Shown here: positions 9,403-16,600 of the stretch, piece by piece | How the letters are laid out: each line of letters opens with the position of its first letter | Position numbering within the stretch: position 1 is the stretch's first letter | DNA from: a virus | Length of the DNA: 27,384 bases | Strand: one strand, 5' to 3' | Virus record (IMG/VR): IMGVR_UViG_3300032524_000097 | Span: 1 to 27,384 of that record | Notes under the pieces: model-generated | Seen by the model: the letters and a program-made list of their open reading frames with translations, nothing else | What the model was told of the DNA's origin: nothing | The model's database searches: none | Position numbers and translations under genes: made by a program

Positions 9403-9429
9403 AGCTTCGCTCCTTCACGGGATAGGGTA

Positions 9430-9453
9430 GGGACGGGGCCGAAGCCCCGTCCC
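9430..9453 (-). terminator. UUCG-tetraloop hairpin after major tail gene
   Basis: On the minus strand GGGACGGGGC, TTCG, GCCCCGTCCC forms a perfect 10-bp GC-rich stem closed by a C(UUCG)G tetraloop, one of the most stable RNA hairpins. It lies in the 76-nt gap between the major tail and chaperone genes. There is no T-run after it, so it may act as a partial or factor-assisted terminator, or protect the 3' end of the tail protein mRNA from exonucleases. Confidence 0.7.
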
Positions 9454-9478
9454 GGTGACACGTATCGCACGGAGACGC

Positions 9479-10009
9479 CTAGAGTTCGTGGAAGATGCTC
9501 CACACGTCGTCGGATGCGTCTGCGAGCAACGTCAGGTTGATGTCCATCGTCGAGAAGTCCGTCCGCGCCACGGTTGGGTTGACCGACGTTGCGAACCCGT
9601 TGTGCACCAAGACTTGGAATATCTTGTCGTCCGCAGTGTTCGTCCCGTGGAGCAACCACTCACCTTTGAGCGGCTTGGAGTTCGTCGACAACTTGTCCTC
9701 GCGCGCCGCCGCAGCGCCGCCGTGTAGCGTAGTCGCCGAGGTGTGTGTCCCGTTCATCAGCTTCGCCATCGCGACGCTGGAATCGAACGAGAACCCCGGA
9801 ATCGTCATGCTGACTTCGCGGTCGTGAAACACGACATGCTTGGCCACACGATCCTGACCTCGCCACGTTGCGGTCGCCGAAACGTCGCTGATCGTTGGCT
9901 CGCCCCTGAATTCACCGATCAGGTTGGCGGCAACCGGAGTCGCCCCCGCCGTCAGGGTGTTGAAATACAGGACCAATTGCTCAACGCCGTAAGGATTTTC
10001 CGCAGCCAT
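9479..10009 (-). CDS. Major tail (tube) protein
   Basis: A 176-residue, mostly beta-predicted protein placed between the terminator candidate and the chaperones, the usual position. Features such as DRVAKHVVFHDREVSMTIPGF with SFDSSVAMAKLM and the closing STMDINLTLLADASDDVWSIF fit tube proteins that polymerise into a hollow tail tube. Its ATG has GGAGAT directly upstream. It is followed by a strong hairpin, consistent with high expression of this gene relative to the next one. Confidence 0.8.
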   Translation of the reverse strand: MAAENPYGVEQLVLYFNTLTAGATPVAANLIGEFRGEPTISDVSATATWRGQDRVAKHVVFHDREVSMTIPGFSFDSSVAMAKLMNGTHTSATTLHGGAAAAREDKLSTNSKPLKGEWLLHGTNTADDKIFQVLVHNGFATSVNPTVARTDFSTMDINLTLLADASDDVWSIFHEL

Positions 10010-10021
10010 ATCTCCGCCTTC

Positions 10022-10474
10022 CTAGACGTTATCCTGAACCATGTAGCCCAGGGAGATTACTGTGTAGCCTTCATCTGGATCGCTACGATCGAAGACGGGG
10101 CCGGATTCCTGGTAGGCGCCGAGACGATGAACCGTCCCGCCAGTGATGGTGGGGCGGCTTGTGGCCGCGAGGGTGTGAACCCGCGCACACATTGTGGAAA
10201 TCAGTGGGAAGTTGAAGCTGCTGTTTTCGTTCAGCGCGGTATACGCGACGATCATCGCGGGCGTGTGGTCCGTCTTCAACATCGTCGTCGACCCCGCGAA
10301 GTCACCTCCGTGGACCCTCGTCGGCACGTGGACAGTGATCGCGGGGAGCGCAAGGCCATCCGGGCGCTTCGGCCCCTTCACGATTCGCCCCGTCGACCCG
10401 CAGATCGACCGGAGAGTCGTGTCGTCGTTGAGCCACGTCCAATAGCCCGTGAGAACGTCGTTCATCGGGATCAT
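10022..10474 (-). CDS. Tail terminator / tail-to-head joining protein candidate
   Basis: A 150-residue protein in the slot between the gp10-like gene and the major tail gene, where the tail terminator (lambda gpU / SPP1 gp17 type) is found. A short helical N-terminus is followed by beta/alpha segments (LPAITVHVPTRVHG, TPAMIVAYTALNENS, LISTMCARVHTLAAT), ending in a strand (YTVISLGYMVQDNV), which is the expected fold outline for that family. It would stop tail-tube growth and dock the tail to the head. The assignment rests mainly on order and size. Confidence 0.6.
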   Translation of the reverse strand: MIPMNDVLTGYWTWLNDDTTLRSICGSTGRIVKGPKRPDGLALPAITVHVPTRVHGGDFAGSTTMLKTDHTPAMIVAYTALNENSSFNFPLISTMCARVHTLAATSRPTITGGTVHRLGAYQESGPVFDRSDPDEGYTVISLGYMVQDNV

Positions 10475-10968
10475 GTGATGCTATCCAGTTCTCGGCGACC
10501 GAAGACGAACTTAGCAAACGCCTTTCGGCCTTCGTCTGCCATCTCTGCCCGTAGTCTACCCCGCACAGTGGCCATCGGCGCGAGTAAGACCGAGCGCGAC
10601 GACTTCGCCTCAACATGGAGCGCGTAGTCCGGCGGCGCGAACACGACCGCATACTCCCCCGTCCCGACCCTCATCCCCGAGCGATAATCGTGATCGTTGA
10701 ACATCGTCGGCGACCCGTCTGCGTGATGCCCTACGAATGGCTTGGCCCCGACGACGTTCTCCACCTGGAACGAAATCGAGGCCCGCAGATTCGCCGTGAC
10801 ATCGTTCCACGCCAAGGCGCGCTCCTGGTTCTTCGATTCGTTCACTATGAGACGGCACGCGGCCTCGACCGCCTGCGCGAACATGTGCTTTTCGACAGCC
10901 TTCCGCACGTTCTTGATATTCCGCGCCACGATGTCTTGACCACGGAGGATCGCGCCTGTCTCAGCCAT
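10471..10968 (-). CDS. HK97 gp10-like neck/tail completion protein
   Basis: A 165-residue protein. The helical N-terminal half (VARNIKNVRKAVEKHMFAQAVEAACRLIV) leads to YALHVEAKSS and LLAPMATVRGRLRAEM, the pattern of HK97 gp10-like proteins in which a Y-x-x-x-V-E-x segment and a closing 'L-x-P-A' helix are conserved. Such proteins form part of the head-tail joint. I chose the ATG at 10968, which has GGAGG 9 nt upstream. The longer version from 10995 has no supporting site. The stop overlaps the next start (ATGA). Confidence 0.7.
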   Translation of the reverse strand: MAETGAILRGQDIVARNIKNVRKAVEKHMFAQAVEAACRLIVNESKNQERALAWNDVTANLRASISFQVENVVGAKPFVGHHADGSPTMFNDHDYRSGMRVGTGEYAVVFAPPDYALHVEAKSSRSVLLAPMATVRGRLRAEMADEGRKAFAKFVFGRRELDSIT

Positions 10969-11365
10969 AGCGATGTTCCTCCGCTGCGCGCGCACGGCGC
11001 ACTATGGCCGCGCCGTATGGTCCTTGCGGCTGACCTAGACGCGTCGACGAGAAGTGGCTGTAGTCCTTCATAGGAACTATGATGCCATCGGCGTTCACCA
11101 TCAGTGACCCCGCCCAGGTCACGCCGGCCCAATCTTGCCGATATGCCTCGCGCCTCTCCGGGGTAGCTGGGGGAAGGGAGACCTCCCCACTGGACGAGAA
11201 AGGCCCGTCCGCGCGGTTCGATAAGTCGGCACTCGCGCCCCACGTATAGGGCGCGTCCTCCACAGTCTTAGGACGCCGTCGCACGGGAATGGCAGATGCC
11301 CCGCGAGCGAAAGCCGCCACCAGGAACGTTCCGAGAGAGGTTTTCAGAAAGTCGCGCCTATCCAT
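10961..11365 (-). CDS. Hypothetical protein with twin-arginine (Tat) signal
   Basis: A 134-residue protein. The N-terminus carries the Tat consensus RRDFLK at residues 3-8, then a moderately hydrophobic stretch (LGTFLVAAFA, 11-20), then RGASA ending with an AxA site near residue 25. The Arg at 21 fits the Sec-avoidance charge of Tat signals. The mature part (about 109 residues) is Gly/Ser/Arg-rich and unrecognised. It would be exported folded across the inner membrane if the host has a Tat system. The ATG overlaps the upstream stop by one base (TGATG). Its location among connector genes is unexpected for an exported protein. A structural protein with a chance RR motif is the alternative. Confidence 0.65.
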   Translation of the reverse strand: MDRRDFLKTSLGTFLVAAFARGASAIPVRRRPKTVEDAPYTWGASADLSNRADGPFSSSGEVSLPPATPERREAYRQDWAGVTWAGSLMVNADGIIVPMKDYSHFSSTRLGQPQGPYGAAIVRRARAAEEHRYG

Positions 11366-11709
11366 CAGCTCCCCCCTGCTTCCATGTCGAGTTCAAGATG
11401 CGTCTTGAAGTCCCGCACGTTCCTCACCTGAAACGTGTTCACGCCCGAGACGCATACATCCCCCTCTGCCGGGACGGTGGACGGGATATCGAAGAAACCT
11501 TGATGCGTGATCTGGTAGTCCGCCCCCGTAGCCGTCGCGCGGAACGCACCCGTCGTGGGGCGCATAGGCTGGATGTCGCCCTTCACGGTGTGGGCGATTG
11601 TCGTCGCCGCCGTCACGTAGTCACCGCTCGCATCCGGGCCGGTGGACTCCCGCATGAACCGAATGCCGGTTAGGAGCATGTCTGGGTCGATGGAACTGGA
11701 GAACGCCAT
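11365..11709 (-). CDS. Probable head-tail stopper protein
   Basis: A 114-residue beta-rich protein. The segment TGADYQITHQGFFDIPSTVP followed by GDVCVSGVNTFQVRNVRDF resembles the small beta-barrel of SPP1 gp16/HK97 gp9-like stoppers, in which a strand carries the measured 'D-x-V...G-x-x-Y/F-x-V' pattern. Such rings close the connector after packaging. The ATG starts two bases after the methyltransferase stop region, with GAGGAGG upstream. The stop overlaps the next start (TGATG). Family assignment rests on pattern and position. Confidence 0.65.
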   Translation of the reverse strand: MAFSSSIDPDMLLTGIRFMRESTGPDASGDYVTAATTIAHTVKGDIQPMRPTTGAFRATATGADYQITHQGFFDIPSTVPAEGDVCVSGVNTFQVRNVRDFKTHLELDMEAGGS

Positions 11710-11718
11710 CGCTAGGCC
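11703..11718. repeat. 16-bp junction repeat, copy 2
   Basis: The sequence ACGCCATCGCTAGGCC occurs here and at 13072-13087, exactly the same and in the same orientation. On the minus strand it reads GGCCTAGCGATGGCGT and holds the stop codon of the upstream gene (TAG) and the ATG GCG start of the downstream gene. The two copies bracket the endolysin and methyltransferase genes. Confidence 0.75.
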
Positions 11719-12467
11719 TCCTCTGCGTGCGTCATACGGACCATCCAGATGGCCGACGCATACGGATTATCAGAGAGGCCGTCGGGATCAATGATGAACT
11801 GCCCCACTTCGCCGCTACTGATACGGAAACGGTCGCGCGCGGATATGTGAATGGACGTCTCCGGGTCGCGGTTGAACTGATAGCACTCGACCTCAGCGCA
11901 GAAGCCGTCCAATAGCCGACTCAGCATCTCGACGTCGTAGTGCCGGGTGTTGTCATGGATAAACGACCGCGATGCCGCCGGCACCATGAGATAAACCGTA
12001 CCGCCCGGCGCGAGGAGCGTGCGGATCTTCGCCATCGCCTCGACGTCGCCCTCGAGGTTTAGCTCCGAGTGACCGTGCGCAGTCGGAATCCCGAAGTGCT
12101 CAATGCTCGACAGCGCGATGATGGTGTCGAACGAACCCGGCTCGTATTTCGCGAGCGCGAAGTCTCCATGCGTGAACTTAAACGTGATGCCCTGATCGTG
12201 GCAGATGTGCGGAGGCCATTCGGGCGCCGGGACAACGATCCGCGCGCCGTAGGTGGATTCGTCCAACGGGACGGTGATGGGGAAGTCGGTCGATTCGCGA
12301 TACGGGAGCAAGTCGCATCCGTGCGTATCGAACCCGAGCGTCGACGCGGCGAGCACAACGTCCGACGAGGAACAGCCCACGTCTAACAGCCGCTCAGGCT
12401 CCTCGTCGAAGACGCTCAATAACGCCGCGTGTTCGTGGCAGAAGACGTGTAGCGTGAATAGTCTCAT
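11712..12467 (-). CDS. SAM-dependent methyltransferase (class I, DUF268-like)
   Basis: A 251-residue class I methyltransferase. Motif I is LLDVGCSSSDVVLAA at 27-41, the acidic end of beta-2 is HGCDLLPY (49-56), motif IV-like SFDTIIALSSIEHFGI is at 112-127 and the post-motif LLAPGGTVYLMVP at 151-163. The SSIEHFG block followed by GDVEAMAKI is typical of sugar/nodulation-type and DUF268-like methyltransferases, often found in glycan clusters, which fits the glycosyltransferase gene upstream. The ATG overlaps the endolysin stop as ATGA, so the longer ORF from 12593 is not needed. The substrate is not known. Confidence 0.82.
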   Translation of the reverse strand: MRLFTLHVFCHEHAALLSVFDEEPERLLDVGCSSSDVVLAASTLGFDTHGCDLLPYRESTDFPITVPLDESTYGARIVVPAPEWPPHICHDQGITFKFTHGDFALAKYEPGSFDTIIALSSIEHFGIPTAHGHSELNLEGDVEAMAKIRTLLAPGGTVYLMVPAASRSFIHDNTRHYDVEMLSRLLDGFCAEVECYQFNRDPETSIHISARDRFRISSGEVGQFIIDPDGLSDNPYASAIWMVRMTHAEEA

Positions 12468-13078
12468 TCGGCACCCCATAGCTTGGACTGGAAATGCACC
12501 CGCTCGATGAACGAGGTCCAATAGCCTGACCACTCGATCCCGATATCGGTCGCGATAGCGCCAAGCTGATCCCACACGGCGTCGTCGTTCCACGCGAGCT
12601 TTCCGTCGATGATAGCCACGCAGTCGAACGCAAGCCCGACATTGTGCGCCGACATCCCCGGCAAAGCATTTGTGACGACGCGCGCGCCCATCTGCGGACC
12701 AACGCTCTCAATCATCGCCGCCTGCCAATGCCAGAGACGCGCCGCGAGCGCAGAGGGCGGGGCGGGGCGCGCTTCCCCCTCGAGCGGTTCACGTAGCGCG
12801 GCCAGGAAGTTCACCAGACGCGCGGCCGCGCGAGCGTCGTGGGCATGGACCGCTTCGGGGATCGTGACGAGTGCTTGCGAGCGGTCCCTTAGCGTGTCCA
12901 CGAAGCTCCGAATTGTACTCCCCGAGCGGCCTTGCCGCCAGAGTCGCGCTTGCTCCTCGGGGGAGCGCTTCGTGCAGTAGACCAACACCTCGATGCCGTC
13001 GCGCCTGGCAGCATCCACGAAGTCGCGCGCCTGCGAACAAAAGGGCTGCTGAAGTGCTGATAGAATTCGAGACGCCAT
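12464..13078 (-). CDS. Endolysin, M15 (VanY-like) peptidase
   Basis: A 204-residue peptidoglycan hydrolase of the M15 metallopeptidase type, predicted to cut peptide cross-links or stems in the host wall at lysis. VLVYCTKRSPEEQARLWRQG (31-50) is the start of the fold. GMSAHNVGLAFD (141-152) carries zinc ligands His145 and Asp152, IEWSGYW (181-187) the catalytic Glu182, and ERVHFQ (192-197) the last ligand His195. Between residues 50 and 136 there is an insertion of roughly 80 residues, longer than in most relatives. No signal peptide is present. The gene lies among head-tail joining genes, not in a lysis cassette. Only the 42-aa membrane protein near the terminase could serve as a holin. Confidence 0.85.
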   Translation of the reverse strand: MASRILSALQQPFCSQARDFVDAARRDGIEVLVYCTKRSPEEQARLWRQGRSGSTIRSFVDTLRDRSQALVTIPEAVHAHDARAAARLVNFLAALREPLEGEARPAPPSALAARLWHWQAAMIESVGPQMGARVVTNALPGMSAHNVGLAFDCVAIIDGKLAWNDDAVWDQLGAIATDIGIEWSGYWTSFIERVHFQSKLWGAE

Positions 13079-13087
13079 CGCTAGGCC
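13072..13087. repeat. 16-bp junction repeat, copy 1
   Basis: This is an identical copy of the repeat at 11703-11718. It spans the stop of the adaptor candidate and the start of the endolysin. Recombination between the copies would remove the endolysin and methyltransferase genes cleanly and put the adaptor stop directly before the stopper start. Confidence 0.75.
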
Positions 13088-13677
13088 CTCTCAATATACG
13101 GACGCCTACGATTCAGATACAGCCCACGCGCCGCGTAGAGATCCACCTTCAACTTGATCGTCCGGCTCACCTGCCCGCGCGTGCGCTGCGTGTCGTATTC
13201 GCGCCCGGTGTCGGGCGTCTCTAGCAGCAGGTCCGCCGCCGCGAGCCACGGGTTGAAGACGGTCCCGCTGACGTAGAGTTCCTTCCCCGGCGCGGTCGAG
13301 AACGCCCACGACCCTGCCACAGCGTTGACCGCCGATGGAGACTGAGCAGCGCCCGACTCGTCAGCCTGGTCGCGGATCACCCATCCCGTGTCGAAGTGGC
13401 CAACACGATAGAACGCGGAGAAGTCGGGGCCGCTCCAGCTAGCGGGCGGGGAGTCGCGCACCCCCGCCAACGCTTCGCGCATCGTTCCCTCGCTCCTGCC
13501 CTTCGCCTCGTAGATGTGGTAGTCGAGATCGTGGCGAAGCGGCGTCCAGTCGATGCGGACGGAGTGCTGATCCAACGCGTCGACAATGGGCGCCGTAGAT
13601 GACCACGTCGTGGCCGCAACATCGGACAGGAGGTTTCGCGTAAAGGCAACGATGGAATCTAGCTCAGTCCTTGCCAT
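13081..13677 (-). CDS. Probable head-tail adaptor/connector protein
   Basis: A 198-residue protein that I cannot place in a family with certainty. The central part is rich in Trp/Phe/Asp and predicted beta (FYRVGHFDTGWVIRD, GKELYVSGTVFNPWLAAADLL). The end is basic (RTIKLKVDLYAARGLYLNRR), a feature of ring proteins that contact neighbours. The position between capsid and stopper genes supports an adaptor role. The ATG at 13677 lies inside the 3' end of the glycosyltransferase gene (14-nt overlap), with GGGGGGA 6 nt upstream. Another ATG six bases earlier is too close to that site. Confidence 0.5.
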   Translation of the reverse strand: MARTELDSIVAFTRNLLSDVAATTWSSTAPIVDALDQHSVRIDWTPLRHDLDYHIYEAKGRSEGTMREALAGVRDSPPASWSGPDFSAFYRVGHFDTGWVIRDQADESGAAQSPSAVNAVAGSWAFSTAPGKELYVSGTVFNPWLAAADLLLETPDTGREYDTQRTRGQVSRTIKLKVDLYAARGLYLNRRRPYIERA

Positions 13678-16600
13678 GTTCATCCCCCCCACGCGCGTCG
13701 CCCACGACAGGCGGCGTAATAACATGGACACGACCCGGAACCGGGGTGAATACCATGCCAGCCCCGCCGCCCTTCGGCCGATTATGCGTCGCAATGGCCG
13801 CTACTCGTGCCGCGTCGTCAGCATCATCCACGGTCTTAGGCGCGTCGTCGCCCCAAGTGATCTCCGGTCTGACACCGTGGGCCGCGATACGTTTCAGCAC
13901 GTCGGCGACGTAGATCGCGTGGTGTTCGGACGTAGCGAACCGATACCGTGTCCCGACCATCTCCTCGGTCTGCGGGTCGAACTCCGCAACGAGGAAGTCG
14001 CTTCCCATGTCCAGCAGCCGCAGCGTGTCTTGGTAGACCTCGAATGCGGGCTCCCAATAGACGCCGCTCGGGTCGAAGAAGCTCTCCGACAGAATCGCCA
14101 GCCCGCGAAGCAGGACGTTACGGTTCCTCTCGACGCGCGGGTGCGGATTCCCGGTCTTGCGCCGGATGTCCTCGATCTCCCACTTCGCGTAGTTCGCGTA
14201 TTCGCGGGCTTCCAGAAGCGAGCCTAGAACGCGGTCGGGGTTCTTCTCGCGATCCCACATAAGGAGCGGGATGTTCCGACCCTCGCACTTGACGCGCCGA
14301 AGCCGCTCGTTGATGTAGCCGAGGTGGATGATGTCGCCGCCCACGACCTGTAACGCCGGTTGAATCAACTCATTCATCGACGGCTGGAAATGTTCGTGTA
14401 TCACGCCCTGGCAGGTGTAGGTCATCCCGGACTGCTTTCCACCCGGCACACGGCGGAACATGCGGATCGGGCGGTCGAAGCGATACGGTGCGTCTTTCAT
14501 CACATGGCACTGCTTGAGACTCAGCCCGTTGAACGGCGAGTCGGTGAGATAGCGCGCCACGACCTCGGGCATCTCCAACGCCTCGTCCGTGTCGATCCAG
14601 AGAATCCAGTCCGCCGTCGTGTGCTTGATGGACTCGTTACGCGCCCAGCCGAAGTCACCAGGGGGCGGCGCGCCAGGGGGAGCGTCGGGACATGTGCCGA
14701 TGTCGAACACCCCACCGCCCCCCGTCGTATACGGAAGCGCGATCTCCTTGGTCGCGTCTGTCGAGCCAGTGTCCGCAACCCATATCTCGTCGGCCAACGT
14801 GTCCACCGACTTAAGGGCGCGGACGATGTCGTTCTCGTTGTCTTTCGCAATCATGCACACTGCGACGGTATCGCGTGGGCGCATCCGCCGAATCTTGCGC
14901 TCGATGTCCGGCGTCCCGATGGCCGTATCGTCGCGTTGCCATCTGAATAGGAAATGCCCATACAGCGTCGAGCGCAACGTCTCGCCCATCCTGGCGTGAA
15001 CATCGTCGAATCCCGGCTTGTGGCCGACCATCGCCTCGATGTCGCGCTTCTCGAAACAGAACCGATGACCGCGGACTTCCTTCGTCCAGTCAAGCGAATT
15101 GCGATGCATCAACTCGGCGAACGCGCCCTGCGGCACAGTCAGGAAGACAAACCCGCCCGGCTCGTCAGTAATAGGCGGGGTAGCAAGCTGCTCAAGCTCC
15201 GCGATGAACGTCTCCGGGTATTCGTAGTGCTCCGCGATCTCGCCCGCGACCACGAGGTCATAGACCCCCTTCTCTACGTCCTCCATTGATCCGCAAAGTT
15301 GGAAGTAGCGATCCGCGTGCGCGCCTTCCTCGAAGTCTTTATCGATGAACTCCTTGCCGGCATCGAGTAGCTGCTGCGAGTAGTCCACGTCGAGGACGGT
15401 CGCACAGGGGAAGGTCTTGAGAAGCACGGCCGCGAGAGACCCGTTCCCAGCTGCGTAATTGACGATGCGAAGCTCGCGCGTCTCCCAATCGGGGTAGAGG
15501 TTCCGCAGTGCGTAGTTAACCACGCGAAAACGCGGCGAGTTCGCCAACTCATGGCTCGGCGGGACGGCGTTATCGAAGAAGGAGTCCGGGTTGTCGTTCG
15601 ATCCCTCGTCACGTTCGAGGATGGCGGCCTTCGCGTCATCGTCGTCGTAGTTCCGCGCAACGAGTTCGCGCATGGAGCGGAGGTCGTCCTGCATCGCGAG
15701 ACGCTTGAAAACCCCGCCCGGTCGGGCCTTGAATCGCGCCGCGAACATGTCGAGTAGCTTCGACTCCCACTGCTCGGCGATCTTCGCCATGTCGTAGGTA
15801 GTTGCCCACGATAGCCCGTGCGATTGTGCGACCCGGTATGCAAGCGAGGTTTCGCCGCCCGGCTCCGTCTCCAGTAGGGTCATCGCGGCGTTGACGAACT
15901 CGGCTTGATACTCCCCCGTTGACGAGTCCCCGTCGATGAGTCTCCCCGCTTGGGGGTGGAGCGTCTCCGGTAGGGCGCCGATATTGGTCGCGATAAGCGG
16001 TGTCTGGCACAGCTGCGCCTCGGTCGCCGCAACGCATCCTGTCTCGGCGAAGCCAGGGATACCGGGATAGAGCATCAGCGCAGCTCCCGCGATCGCCTTA
16101 TACAGGTCGTCCTTCCCGAGTTCGCCCAACCACTCGACGCCGTCCTCGGCCTCGACGAGTTCGTCCGCGCGCTTGCAGACCGACGCGACGCCAGGGCTCT
16201 GCTCATACATGGAATGGTAGCGGCAGATGCCGAGCGTCAGCTCTGGGTCGCGCTGGCGCATCTTGCGGAAGACTTCGAGCAACGGCGAGCCGTCACCGTA
16301 GACAAGCGCGCGCTCCGGTCGAGATATGTGAATCAGGCGCTTCGGGTCACGCTCCACCCCCTCGATGGCGGCGAAGACTCGGTCACAGTCGACGGGATTG
16401 ACCGTCGTCCACGTCAGGTCAGAGATGTCGGGGAGCGCGCGGACGTATTGCTCGCGCTGGTAGTCGGAGACAAAGGCGTGCGCGTCCGTCTGCCACGCGC
16501 TGGCGAGGTATTGCCCCGGCGTCTTGAGTAGGTCTTCGTTCCACAGCAGCCGCAGCTTCACGTCAATGAGGTCGGCCCAGTTCATCACCGGGAAATGCCG

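Noticed and set aside
9743-10627. 294-aa plus-strand reading frame
   Set aside because: It lies antisense to the major tail, terminator and gp10-like genes. It has no family signature and an Arg/His-rich composition typical of a GC-rich shadow frame.
12468-12593. Longer N-terminus of the second methyltransferase
   Set aside because: The extension is Arg-rich shadow sequence over the endolysin. The ATGA junction at 12464-12467 gives a better start.
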